Source: Sciurus carolinensis | Lineage: Eukaryota; Chordata; Mammalia; Rodentia; Sciuridae | Assembly: GCF_902686445.1 (NCBI RefSeq) | Contig: NC_062224.1 | Span: forward strand, 50,529,156-50,593,155 | Length of the DNA: 64,000 nt | Direction of reading: 5' to 3' | Shown here: piece by piece, positions 12,010-23,494 of the stretch | How positions within the stretch are numbered: the stretch's first letter is position 1 | How the letters are laid out: every line of letters begins with the position of its first letter | Translations under genes and position numbers: made by a program | The notes under the pieces: generated by a model | Told to the model about the DNA's origin: nothing | The model's input: only the letters and a program-made list of their open reading frames with translations | Database searches by the model: none

Positions 12010-12015
12010 ATTAAA
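12010..12015 (+). terminator. FRMD4A: Poly(A) signal ATTAAA, probable FRMD4A 3' end
   Basis: The common variant hexamer ATTAAA is followed after about 30 nt by a T/G-rich stretch (GTTGCCTCTTGGAGATTTTG), the usual downstream element. Cleavage would fall at about 12,025-12,040. No better AATAAA is seen in the preceding few hundred bases. Confidence 0.65.
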
Positions 12016-12035
12016 GCATTTTCAAAATGAAAAGA

Positions 12036-13760
12036 TTCCAGTTGCCTCTTGGAGATTTTGTTTCTAAATGACACGTGCTTAATCACGATCCAGAAGTGTG
12101 GAATGCAGGTGCCAGGGGCCCCAGTGGGCTCCTTTTTAAGCCTCCGTCTCCATGTGCTATTCTTGTTGGCTTACTGAATGATAAAGACCAGCTTATTGGT
12201 TTAGTACAGGTGAATTCCCTCATTTCCTTCTTATACAAGGTAATGTATTCTAAATCATGTGTTCCTTCTACTACAAATAGGATTTGAGATTAGAGATCAG
12301 TCTGTCAGGACGCTCTTTCAATATTTGTGTCACTGTTCACCACAAAGAGCTACCTGTGTGTAATCAGCGCTGCCATCTGTACTATCCCCCCAAGGTAGTC
12401 CACAGCAGAACAAACTGAAAGGGGACGCTTTAGGGGATCATATTTAGTCTCTGTCTCCATGTTGCTCCCAGTTTGGTGCAGGATGCAAAAGGCTTATCCA
12501 GCCCCCAGGTACAAAAAGCCCCCACTATGGGGAACGGTTACAGACTGACTTGAGCAGAGACATGGCTGCAACTGCATCCCTGGCCCTAACCTGACAGGAA
12601 ATGGGGAATGTGACCTCCAGAACATCCTGGATGAAAGCCATTACTGGACCACTGGTCAGCAGAGCAGCTGACCCCTGCCTAAAAGAAAACAATCCACAGA
12701 GACCCTGGATCTGTCTGGAAGTGAGTGGAAGGGATTTTTCTACTTCCCAAGTCCTTCCAGCTTCCCAGGGAGTCTAAAGCCTCCCTCCTCAGGAAGTAAC
12801 CAAGGCCTCTCAAGAGTTCACACTTAGAAAGAGAAGGACCTTATGGATGTCTTTCACATGTAACTGTGTTCAGCTCAGCAAGTAAGTCTGGATGGACTCC
12901 TTCAGCTCTGATGAGCAAGTGGAAGCAGCCAGCACACAGGAAGACGAGACTGCTGCCATTTTCCCACTCCTTCCTACCTTTCCACAGACAGGCCTTGCCC
13001 TCTCTCCCTTTCTCCCTCCCACTCCCTCTCTTCCCCTTTCTCCATCTCTTTTCTTTCTCACCTTCGTAGAGCCAACAAGGCCAAATTACTATTTGGACTA
13101 TTAGAGAATATTAATAACTAGAGAGTGTTAGAAGTAGCCAGTTCTTGACTTTGGCCTGGAATATCAGTTCAAGAAATCTCTTGCATAAAATTCTAAGGAG
13201 TATGAGGAACCGCTGTGGAGGGCTGGCAAGCAGGCAGGAGCCTCTGTCAGAGCCCCTGCAGTGCACATTCAGTGCAGTCCTGGTCCTCAAGCTCACATGC
13301 TCACAGATGAGATAAACAGGCACACGGGTATCGCATAAAGGTCACGGGCATTAAACAGGAGAGGTGGAATGATTCCCAAGGATAACAGATAACAAGTGTG
13401 CAGACCGGGGCTTTCATTGATACCTTATTCAAGTTGGCTAGTCAGAGATGTGGGGAACAGGTAGAGAGCCTGAAGGGGGACAACCTTTCTGGCTTGCATA
13501 AAGCCACACCCCAGCAAAGTCACCTTCTACTCAGGCAAGAGCTGAAGGGCCTGCACTGCAACGCACGAGAGTAAACCATGTGGAGAGCAACCGATGGACC
13601 CAGAGGTTTATGACTGCACCAAATTCTGTTTCTATCAGAAACCCATTTTTCCCTTCATAAGATTTTGTCCCCTTAAACTAGTGAATGCCTTTTATTTCTT
13701 CATTCACTCATTTTCTTTTAAACCCACTCCAAAAATATGCTTTCATTCCCTTCATTCCAC
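12036..13760. other. Intergenic DNA downstream of FRMD4A
   Basis: No gene is recognised. A C/T-rich low-complexity tract lies at about 12,996-13,062. Short opposing open frames of 60-70 codons around it are by-products of that composition. Confidence 0.6.
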
Positions 13761-13769
13761 CAAACTCAC

Positions 13770-14740
13770 TCCATGTTAACACTTGCAATGTCAAATTCAA
13801 TAGTAATTCTTTGTTGTCATTTTTATGTGACCTACCAGCAGCATTAGATGCAGTTGATGCCCCTTGCTTCAGTGAAACGTGGACTCCAGGATTCCAGGTT
13901 CTCCTCCTAGAACAGTCAGGGCTCTCCTTTTCAGTCTCCTTGAGTTGTTCTTCGTCTCCCTGACCTTGGAGTGTCCCAAGGCTCCATCGTTGGACTCTTT
14001 ATTATTGACAATCTTTCATACCTCACTCCTATCTAGTCTCAAGGATTCCTATGCCATCTGTAAGCCGATGATGCCTGTACTGGACCTCCCCCCTTTCAAC
14101 CTTATACATCTTTCTGCCTACTCAGCATCTCCACATGGCTGTCTAACACACCAACATGTCCAGCACCGAACTCCTGACCTTCCCTGCCAAACCTGTTCCT
14201 CCTCAGCTCAGTGATGGGCAACTCCAATTGTTGTGGTTTGGATATGAGGTGTCCCCCCGAGAAACTCTTGTGTTGATGCACGAATGTTCAGAGGTGAAAT
14301 GACCAGACTGTAACAGCTGTAACCTAATCAGCCCATCTTGGCTTAAATGAACTAACTGGGTGGTAACTGCACACCTGGGGTGTGGTTGAAGGAGGTGGGT
14401 TACTGGGGGTGTGCCCTGGAAGGGTTCATCTTCCCTACAACTCCCTCCCCCTTCCCTCTTTCTGCTTCGTGGCCACCATGAGGTGAGAAACTTCCCTCTG
14501 CCATGCCCTTCCAATGATTTGCCACCTCACTTTGGGCCCAGAGCAACAGTGTTGGCCAACCATGGACTAAACCTCCGAAACTGTGAGCCAAAATAAACTT
14601 TTCCTCCTCTAAGTCGTTCTTGTTGGGTATTTTGGTCACACTGACAAAAAGCTGACTAACACACAGCTTTCCAGTGCTCAGGTCAAAGATCTTGAATTCA
14701 CCCATGAGTGCTCTTTCCTCCACACCTCACGACTGCAGCA
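13770..14740 (+). repeat. L2 LINE relic, split by a MaLR LTR
   Basis: The stretch CTACCAGCAGCATTAGATGC ... CTCCATCGTTGGACTCTTTA ... CATCTCCACATGGCTGTCTA ... CGAACTCCTGACCTTCCCTG follows the degraded ORF2 region of L2. The text stops at CAACTCCAAT (14,228) and resumes at CAGCTTTCCAGTGCTCAGGTC after the inserted LTR, as expected from L2 order. Confidence 0.7.
14229..14665 (+). mobile_element. MaLR-type solo LTR (MST/MLT1-like)
   Basis: It begins TGTTGTGGTTTGGATATGAG. It includes GTTCAGAGGTGAAATGACC, a central GAAGGAGGTGGGTTACTGGG, the signal GCCAAAATAAACTTTTCCTC and the end AAAAGCTGACTAACACA. This order is that of MaLR (ERVL-MaLR) LTRs. It is non-coding, inserted in the L2 relic. The five-base target duplication is not intact. 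Confidence 0.8.
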
Positions 14741-14744
14741 GAAA

Positions 14745-14840
14745 ACAAAACGTGCATTCCCTGCCCTTGGGAGATTTATATTACACTAGGGCAAAAGAAG
14801 GGAGAAAATAAAAAGTAGATATATATTAGGAAGTAATAAG
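14745..14840 (-). repeat. Possible L2 3'-end relic
   Basis: GCATTCCCTGCCCTTGGGAG and TTATATTACACTAGGGCAAAAG resemble the reversed L2 3' end. It is short and diverged. Confidence 0.35.
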
Positions 14841-14844
14841 AAAG

Positions 14845-16885
14845 CAGGAATAGTGAGATATTTAGCCTGTGATAAAGGAGGAACAACTTTTCCTCTAAGA
14901 TAGGCAAGAAAAGATGGTGAGTTTGAGGTAGAACTAGCACTTAAGATTCAACCCCATATTCAACCTGGAGTGAGAAAAAAAGATCAAGTTACAAGCAAGT
15001 GAGATGGGAAAAAGGTAGTAGTTTTGGGTCAGGATAGAGCAGAGTCAAAAGTATTGGAAGAGCTGGCTGGCTGACACTGGACACTTGGCTGTGGATCCCC
15101 TCTAGTGTGTTTATGAGCCAGGGCATCGGAGGAGATGGATGTTGGAATGATCTCTGCTTGGGTTGTATTATGTGGTGTGGTGGAAGGACATGAGTAGAAG
15201 GGGCTGGTAAGACTAAAATTGTGATAATGGGATGTAGGCCGACTGGAGAGAAAGGAGAATCTGATAAGGTACTGACAAAGGAGGGGAAAGGAAAAAATGG
15301 ACAAAATGGCTCCAGGAGCTTGAGGAAAAGCAGTAGGAATATAAAAAGGAGCAAGGGCAGTACTTCATGACCAGAGAGTAGGCAGAACATGTTTCCCGTA
15401 ATCTTCCTGCTATCCCCAAGGAGGTGGGGTCACATAATCCAGAGAAAAGGATTGATGAATGCTGTGTTGATGAATGCTGGTGGAAAATCCGTCTAAGCCT
15501 GGGATGGCTTGGAAGGGAAACTGGGTCTTAGGCACCTTTTTCAGGAGCTAAAAAATCTGGTTGCCTGTTGTATCAGAACACTAAGACCAAAACAATTATT
15601 TTAACAGAGATATTGATAACCAAATAGTGAAGAGGTAAGAAGCAAAATGGGGGCACTGGAAACAAAGACAAGAGTTCAAAGATTATTCCAATTTAGAAAC
15701 TTCAAGAAGGCACCTCCTGGAGCTGTGCTCAGACATCTCAGGAGTGGACACCACTCAGCGGGTGCCTCAGGAGCTTGGCAAGCTCCTGAGGGCTAGGATG
15801 CAAACCTGAGGAGGGGCGCTCAGCAGACAGTGCTATGATCTTTCGAGTGGCACAACAGAGCTGCATGCACGTTGGAAGTCACTGTTCTTCCAGGAATGAA
15901 CTGTCACTGCTATCTGTGGTGCCATCCTGAGGAAAGAAGTAGTAGATTCCTTCTTCTCTCCTTCAGGTTCCAGTCTTTTCCCTGATTCTTGCAGCCAGCA
16001 AAGGTGAGATGTGGTTTGCAGTCTTCTGACAAAGGAAGGTACAATTGTTTGGAGCTGAGACAGCAGCTTCACAACCAGCACACTGACCAGATTTGGCCCC
16101 TCTTCTCACTGAGCCACGACTGGTCAAATGCAAAGTTCCTAATCAAAGGGAGCTAGAAGGCTCTAGAATTTCAGAGACTCTAAAATCTGCTAATTTTCAA
16201 TTAAATAAATTGCATAAAGAACAAAAAATAGATGTATTTTTGGGCTCATGTTAAGTGTAATGTGAGTTAGGGTCTTCCAAGGAACTGTAGTGAAAGCAAG
16301 TCAAAGCACATCAAACTGCCTTTCCCAAAATGATGAAATCACAAATGTGTTTCCTTAAAGACCTTTCACATCCCTACAGACCTTCAGAAGATAATTTATT
16401 CCTCTGAAAGTCATTTCTTAAAGACTTGATAGGCAAGTGCTCTACCACTGAGGTCTAATGGAGATTTGAAAAGTACATATGAAAGGAACAAGAGTTAGAT
16501 GCTTCTGTCCAAAAAAATGGGTGACTGAGAATCCTGACAACAGGCCAGAACTCCTTTTGGCATCTCTGCTCCATACCTGGTTGTCTCTGAACTGCCTTTA
16601 TTATCGGTTTCCTTTTGGCTTTCTATAACTAAAATCATATTGTTACCAATATCCACAGAACCAACTCAAGTGAATGCTTTCTAGTTGTATCTTAGGAGAA
16701 TGAGGCGAAGTCAGATTTTTTTCAATTTAGATAGATATAACCTCAGAGCACAACATATTTGACTAAAGCCTCATTGAGTTTGAAGGTCAAGAAATTTGAG
16801 TTTATATGTATCTATAGCTTTAGATAATGGAAACTCATCTGTAATTTGTTCACTATTGTTCATATAATAAGGCTCAGAAAGCAGT
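14845..16885. other. Intergenic DNA without recognised features
   Basis: No gene is recognised. A reversed ID fragment (AGGCAAGTGCTCTACCACTG) sits at 16,431-16,455. A 133-codon reverse frame at 14,989-15,390 has low-complexity Leu/Phe/Pro content and no recognisable family. Confidence 0.55.
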
Positions 16886-16888
16886 TAT

Positions 16889-17370
16889 GATGGTTCACTT
16901 TATGTGTCAATCTGACTGGAACTTGGGGTGTCCAGATACTTGGTTAAACCTTATTCTGGGTATATCCATGAAGGTGAAATTTAGATTTGAACTGGTAGAC
17001 TGAGTAAACCAGAATGCCCTCCCCAGTGTGGATGGGTATCATCTAGTGTGCTGGAGGCCTAAATAGAACAAAAAGGGGGTTATGCTTGAGTCAGGATATC
17101 AATCCTCTCCTGCCTTTTTGGGCTGGTACTTATGCCATCTCTTGGCCTTCAAGTCTTTGGACTTACACCATTGGTTCTCTTGGCCCTGTTCATATCACAG
17201 GCTGGAACTATCAGTCTCCAGAATGCAGACGGCAGATAATAGGACTTCTCAGCCTCCATAACTGCATGAGCCAATTCCTTATCTCTTTTTCATATATGTA
17301 CACACACACATATGCATGTTCTATGTATATCTCCTACTGATTCTGGTTTTCTGGAGAATCCTAATACATG
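16889..17370 (+). repeat. Ancient interspersed repeat of a common mammalian family
   Basis: TGATGGTTCACTTTATGTGT starts a unit with CAATCTGACTGGAACTTGGG in the middle and GCATGAGCCAATTCCTTATC then CTGGAGAATCCTAATACAT at the end. I recognise this arrangement from many mammalian genomes but cannot name the family with certainty (old L1 part or LTR). Confidence 0.5.
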
Positions 17371-17859
17371 TTTTGTACTTGATTCCATACTGCCATCAGA
17401 GAACAAGACTTTATCTTCAGCTCTGCCATTTTTAGTACATCTCTCTCAGGATGGCTGCCAAACACTGTACATCATAACTGCAGGGAAAGGGTGAAATGTG
17501 TGTGTCAGCTAAGTCTCTTATTCTTAGAAAAGCAGTCGTGTTTCTGGAAGTCCCATCAAACGGACTTCTATATATATCTTGCTGGTAGAACCCATACCAT
17601 ATGGCCAACCCCAACTATACAAGGTCTTACGAGAGGAAAGAGCTTTAACTGTATATTACAGCTCTGAATAAATTAAGGTTCTGTTACTAAAGAAGAGAAT
17701 GAAAATATGGTATGCAACTAGTGATGTCTACCCCATAAGTATATGGCATATAAATCTGAACACCAGAAGAAAAACAAAAAGTCATATCTTCAACAAAATA
17801 ATAATCTTACAAAACTAAAACTTAGCAAAAGGTGCCAAAATTCACCTGATCTGCAAATA

Positions 17860-18350
17860 GGAACTTCACAAAAGCTTTTATACAAATGATCATTAAACAT
17901 ATGAAAAAGACTCAACTTTATTAATTATCAGGAAAATGCAAATTAAGTCCACAATATGATAACATTATAACCCACCAGAAGGGCTAAAATGGAAATGACA
18001 GATGTATCAAGTGTGGCCAGATGGAGAAAAACAAACTCTCAAATCCTGCTGGTGGGAGTGTAAATTGGTGTAAGACCTTTGGAAAATTGACAATATGTTC
18101 TATAGGTGAATATATTCAAACTGTATACCCCAAAAGTTTTATACCTTAGTATACAATCTATAGACATTTATATTTGTTTAAAAAAGTATACAAAATGTTC
18201 ATGCAAAAAAAGGAAATAACTCACATGTCTATCAACAGAACAGATAAATTGTCAGCCATCACAATGAGAATGAAAACCACAACTACACACAAAAAGAAGA
18301 GGATCAGAAATCCTAAATGGAACCAAAGAAGTTAAACATAAAAAAAAAAA
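17860..18350 (+). repeat. Old L1 fragment (ORF2 3' part)
   Basis: The order is that of a degraded L1 ORF2 end: CATATGAAAAAGACTCAACT, GGAAAATGCAAATTAAGTCC, CCCACCAGAAGGGCTAAAAT, CTGCTGGTGGGAGTGTAAAT. Confidence 0.7.
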
Positions 18351-18364
18351 AATCAAGTTTACTG

Positions 18365-19500
18365 TCTGATTCCATTTACAAACTTTTTTCATTAGTACAT
18401 TATAGTCATACATAATACCGGGGTTTGTTTTGACATAATTATACTAGCATGGAATATAATTTGCTTCAATTCAGTCCCTGTCCCTTTCCCTCCGCCCCAT
18501 TCCCATTCCTCTTCTCTACTGATCTTCTGTTTTGTTTTGTTTTTTTAAATTAGTGCATTACAGATATACATAAAACTGAAGTTCACTATGATATATATTC
18601 ACATATATATATATATATATACATAAGACATTTCATTTCACCATTTCTCCCCCCCTTTTTTTTTTTTTTTTTTTTTGCCGTGCTGGGGATCGAACTCAGG
18701 GCTTTGTGCTTGTGAGGCAAGTACTCTACTAGCTGAGCTATCTCCCCAGCCCCATTTCTCCCTTTTCTAGTCCCTCCTCCCTCCCCTTGATCCTTTTCCT
18801 CTACTCCACTGATCTCTCTTGTGTTTTCATGGGGTTCCCCTCCCTTTTTATTTTTTCCTTATTTTGCTCTAGCTTCTGCACAAGAGGAAAAACATTTGAT
18901 TCTTGACTTTCTGGTCTGGTTTACTTCACTATATCCTCCAGTTCCACTCATATATCAGTTAATACCATAATTTCCTCCTTCTTCATAGGCTGAGTAAAAC
19001 TCCTCTGTGTATCCATACACTTTCTTTATCTATTCATCTATTGATGGGCATTTTGGCTGGTTCCACAACTTGGCTATTGTGAACTGCAGTGCTATAAACG
19101 TTGATGTGGCTTTACCACTATAGTATGCTGATTTTAGCTCTTCAGGATAAACACCAAGTAGTGGGATAATGGGTCACATGGTGGTTCCATTCCTAGTTTT
19201 CTGAGGATTCTCCATGTTGCTTTCCAGAGCAGTTGCACTAATTTGCAGTTCCACCACCAACATGAGTGTACCTTTTCCTTCACATCCTCACCAGCATTTA
19301 ATATTATTCATATTCTCAATAATTGCCATTCTAACTGAAGTGAGATGAAATCTCAGTGTAGTTTTGACTTGCACTTTCTTGATTAAAATGTTGAATTTTT
19401 TTCATGTATTTATTGGTCATTTGTATTTCTTCTTTTGAGACGTATCTGTTTAGTTCTTTTGCCCATTTATTAATTTGTTTGCTTTTTGGTCAACATGCAA
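18365..19500 (-). mobile_element. 5'-truncated L1 (ORF2 end and 3'UTR)
   Basis: Read on the reverse strand, it runs from the ORF2 C-terminal region (ACTCTGCTGGTGG-type sequence, then the stretch around 19,030-19,280 on water-tight L1 landmarks such as GAACTGCAGTGCTATAAACG on the plus strand) into a long 3'UTR ending near 18,365. Its 3'UTR differs from that of the L1 copies at 27.9 and 37.2 kb, so it is another, probably older subfamily. It is interrupted by an ID SINE at 18,652-18,751 and contains an (AT)n run at 18,603-18,621. Confidence 0.75.
18652..18751 (-). mobile_element. ID SINE inserted in L1, perfect target duplication
   Basis: The reversed tRNA-Ala-like unit starts with a T run (tail) and ends CTATCTCCCCAGCC. 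The A-box region reads AGCTGAGCTATCTCC and the B-box region GGATCGAACTC on the plus strand. An 11-bp direct repeat, CCATTTCTCCC, flanks it at 18,641-18,651 and 18,752-18,762, the signature of L1-machinery retrotransposition. It was therefore inserted after the surrounding L1. Confidence 0.92.
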
Positions 19501-19893
19501 ATTTTTAAAATAGGCAAAACTAATCTATCTGGTGAGTGGCTACTAATAGGAATGAGAGTTCTTTGTGATGGAAATGTTCTAAACTTAAGAATGTGACCAT
19601 GGTACTACAACTCTGTGAATATAGTAAAAAGTCACTGAATGCTTTAAATGGGTAAAAATTATGGTGTGTGAATTACATAGCAATAAAGATTTTTAAATTA
19701 TGATGTTAGAAATCAAGTCCATGACTGATTAGAAAGGGGCAGAAGAGATTTCTGGGGATTTGATAACATTATCTTTACTCATTAGGGTGGTTACTTTGAG
19801 AGTTAACTTTGGTACTCTCATGATTTTTTATACATGTTATACTTGAATTAAAAATTTATATTAAGAAATGTAATCTAGTGCTACCTGGGTCCT

Positions 19894-20100
19894 GTTTTGT
19901 TGTTGTTGTTGTTTGTTTGTTTTGTTTTGTTTTTTTTCTTTTTGGACCAGGGATTGAACCCAGGGACGCTTACCCACTGAGCCATATTCCCCAGTTCTTT
20001 TTATTTTGAAAGTCTCGCTAAGTTGCTGAGGCTGGTTGAGAACTTGGAATTCTCTTGCCTCCTGAGCAGGGATGACAGGGGTGTGCCACCATGCTCAGGT
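19894..20100 (-). repeat. B1-dID SINE
   Basis: The T-rich tail is followed by GGGATTGAACCCAGGGACGC and then the reversed 7SL-like half (CTAAGTTGCTGAGGCTGGTT ... GGTGTGCCACCATGCTCAGG). Confidence 0.85.
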
Positions 20101-20530
20101 TGGGATATAATTTTTAAAGGGATGAATGAACCACTTTCCTCTCAAAAGGCATCATGCTGAATTCCTTTTATGTCTCCACCTCAGTCGCCTCATGCTTTAA
20201 CAGGTCTCCCATTTATTTATATCTTGTTTAATCCTGCTTTACCCAACTGTGCACAGCCCACCTATGCTGTCTCCCACAGATGGCTTATCAGCTGCCTGTC
20301 TTTGTTGTTCTATGAACAAGTCTTCTCATTTTAGACTTAAGAATTACTGCTTCAGAAGTTCTTAGTATTTGGAGTACTCAAGGCTTTATCATCTGCTAAA
20401 TTTCACACTAGCCTTAAGAGCCAAGTGTTACCTCTGTATTAAAAAAATTTTAAAGAGTCCTTTTTCATTTTTGCCTGTATTCATCTAACAAGTCATTTCC
20501 TTCCTTAACTTTGCTGATAGTTCCTTTTAA

Positions 20531-20720
20531 TCAGTGGTTTTCAAACTGCTGGGCACGATGCATTAATAGGTTGTAAACTGATTTAGGAGGGTCACCACCT
20601 AAATCAGCATATTTTTTAAAAGAAACACAATAGGATATAAAAGTAGAAGAATGCCTCACATGTGGTGGAAAGTGCTTTTGTTTCACTCATGTATCCCATA
20701 CACGCCTCCATACATTATTG
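20531..20720 (+). repeat. Possible hAT/MER DNA-transposon relic
   Basis: ATCAGTGGTTTTCAAACTGC is a typical hAT-like terminal sequence; GGAGGGTCACCACCTAAATC and AAGAAACACAATAGGATATA follow as in a non-autonomous element. The other end is not clear. Confidence 0.4.
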
Positions 20721-23280
20721 TTTTCTGTGAATTATGGTTAAAAAGTCTCAAGAGCTACAACTCTTAGCTCCTCTGCTTCACAAGAGGACAGAAAGTCCAG
20801 TAAGGCTCAGATTGCAACAGTCATGGCTCATAATGTTTCCTAAGTCTCAAAGGAAGAATAGTTTGAGGGCAAAGGGAATTTGGTTTTGGCAGGTTGTAAA
20901 ACTGGAGTTCAGAAAGGTCAGGAGGGCAGACTGTGGGAATGACTCGACTGTGACGCAGGACACTCAGTGAGTGAATCTGAGCTCCCCAGAAGACTCAAAA
21001 AAACAGCTCAAACCTTCTGAGCTACTCTCCATGGTGAAGTTATACGTTAAGGTCAAATACTGTGAGAAAAAGTTGACAAGGCTGACAATTATTTCAAAGT
21101 TGGTACTTAAGGAGAGGCAAGAAACTAAACAAAAGGAAGTGGACTTGTTATATACAGTTACCAGTAGCAGCAATGCAAGGATTAATTTAAGCACACTGTA
21201 TAAAGTACTCCAGTTTATAATGGGGAAAAATAAATAAATAGTCAATGCTTTCATAATAAATTATTTTGGCTGATGTAAAAAACTTTTTTTTTTTTAAATG
21301 GGCATGGTTCCAAAACCTTGAGTGGGGTCAGCTCACACCACAGCTGCTGCTGCCAGACATAGTGCATCCACTAGTTATTCCACACCACCAGAACTTATTT
21401 TTAAATTTCAAAAGATTTGAAGGTTACTGTTAACTATTAAAGTACTAGCATGTGGTTATAATTCAGCCAATGGTACTGCAGTCTGTGATAAAAACCAGTT
21501 GCCATAACAGTGTTCCCATAGCAACCCCCTGGGGACCAGTGCTGGCTCTGGCTCACTGGACAGCTGGAAACTCTTATATCAATATGCTGTGAGAAAGTGC
21601 TTTTCGGCTCAAGACTTCCAATATGATACCATACCAGAAATTTCTATGGGATAAAGTTATGCTTTCAGGGCTTCATGGAAGCATACTGGGGCAGGGAGGC
21701 AGCACAATCCACTAAGTTGTGCTCCTGGAGATATTCAGACAAAGGAAACTTAAGGTTCAACTCTTTCTCATTCAAACTGTTCCACTTAGCACTACTACAC
21801 TTCTCTGGTAAGGAGCATTAATGGGAGTACTGTGGGCTGCAAAGAGACATGAATTGCCAAATTCAAATCTACCAAAGACCCTCAAACACTTTTCTTCATC
21901 TTTTCCAAGCTGTTTCCTTTCTCTCCAACAACAACAAAAAAGACAGTTGCATTTCTAAGTTAATTACTGAGATTAAACCTCAGAGTGCTGAAGTGCTGGC
22001 GTACATCAGGAAATCAACAGAAGGATGGGCTTAACACCACAAGGAGTCATACTGCTACCAATCCTATTTCCTAGCCCCCCAGATTCTCCCTGAGCATTCA
22101 GGGCTCACAACAAGAAGTTCTGTTATTAGTGACAACTGCCTGTCTCACTCTGGTCTCTTAGGGCCTTTCCTTCCTTCCTACAAGATCCGGACTATCCTGT
22201 GTCTCTCCCTCTGTGTCAATTCTTTGGCCTGAGTTTTACTTTCCTAATTCTCCCCCAAGACTGAAATCATATCTATGACTTCCAGATTGTTACAGTCTCT
22301 CTGTTTCAATGCTGAAAAATACTGTTGTTTTCAGTGACAATGACACTCCTAGGAAACTCAATACAGATGGTCTCCAAATTACAATGGTTTGACTTAACAG
22401 TTTTTCAATTTTACCACTGGGTAAAAGCAATAAGCATTCAGTAGAAACCATAATTTGAATGTGAATTTGGATCTTTTCCCGGGCGGTCATCTGCAGCAGG
22501 ATCTTCTCTCTTGTTGCTGGGCAGGGCAGCACCCTGAAACTCCCTCCATCCATATTCAAAATGGTTAAGTCACAGTCTACAAAACATGTTACCTTTTTTT
22601 CTCCCTAACTACCCACACTGATCAATTTTAGGAAGCACAGGTGTCACATTAGTTTCCTCTTTATTAACTATCAGAAAAAGGTAAACAACATAAAATTACC
22701 TGACTGCCAAGCTATGGTCTATGAATGAAGAAAAAAGAAATTGAGCAGTATTCAGTCAACAATATTTTTAATTAAGTCCTATACACAAGACCACAAGCTG
22801 AAAACCTTCTCATTCAAGTTTGTTTCTCATTGTGCTTATAAGTTCCCATAAGTCCTAACCAACTTAATCATAAGAAAAGGCTTCAGAAGTGGGGGTGGGG
22901 AGCCCTGACTCAGGACAGTAGGCTAAAGCACCACTGAGCAAGTAACCAGCAGAAATAATCCTGTGTATCCTGTGCAGGAACAGTCATGGACCACAATGGG
23001 CCCAAAATAACTTTCATTCTCAAGAAGGGGCCAGAATAAGTGATTTTGAATATAATATCTACTTAGAGGCCTCTAGGTTTCATACTCTGGCTTTAAATTC
23101 AGAATTGGTTGAAATTCAGTCATGGAACCCAGACATAAGAAAAAACTTAACCAAAGACTCTGTGACTACTGCTGCTGTTAACACCATCATTACTATTACA
23201 GGAGTGCACACTGCCCCTAATCACATGGTTCATGAAGATACTTAAGCTGCCCCCTAATAATAACAATAATGACACAACAG
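20720..23280. other. Intergenic DNA between the two gene 3' ends
   Basis: No gene is recognised. Two overlapping opposite-strand open frames at 20,964-21,254 are near mirror images on the same bases and have no family resemblance. AATAAA/ATTAAA matches on the reverse strand near 22,655 and 22,763 could serve a long PRPF18 3'UTR. Confidence 0.5.
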
Positions 23281-23281
23281 C

Positions 23282-23490
23282 TAATATTTACTGAGCTCTT
23301 ATCATTTGCCAGCAGTATGTTAAGCATTTTATTTTCCTTTAACACAAAAATAATGAAAATGAGGTATGTACTATTTATCACCATCACTGTAAGATAAGGA
23401 AGCTGAGCTTAGCAAGATTAAGTCACTTACCCAATGTCATACTATTAGTAGGCAGAGCTGAGTTTCTGGGACACTCTGACTCTGGGGACT
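23282..23490 (-). repeat. MIR SINE relic
   Basis: TATTTACTGAGCTCTTATCA, GATAAGGAAGCTGAGCTTAG and GGCAGAGCTGAGTTTCTGGG give the reversed MIR order. Confidence 0.75.
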
Positions 23491-23494
23491 CCCA

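Larger units (their letters stand above)
8849..12035 (+). other. FRMD4A: FRMD4A 3' untranslated region
   Basis: About 3.2 kb runs from the TGA at 8846 to just past an ATTAAA hexamer. It contains no good coding frame in the sense direction. The last 1.5 kb is AT-rich and free of recognisable SINEs, as expected for a constrained 3'UTR. Visible elements include a Pumilio-type motif TGTACATA at 11315-11322, a TTTC-rich tract near 9858-9897 and a GTTTT tract near 11572-11590. The exact cleavage site is inferred. Confidence 0.75.

Noticed and set aside
12892..13104. Overlapping frames around 12.9-13.1 kb
   Set aside because: They reflect a C/T-rich low-complexity tract rather than a gene.
14989..15390. 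133-codon reverse-strand frame
   Set aside because: Leu/Phe/Pro-rich low-complexity translation, no splice context and no family resemblance.
20964..21254. Two opposite open frames of 88-96 codons on the same bases
   Set aside because: Near mirror images produced by composition; no homology recognised and no splice or promoter context.
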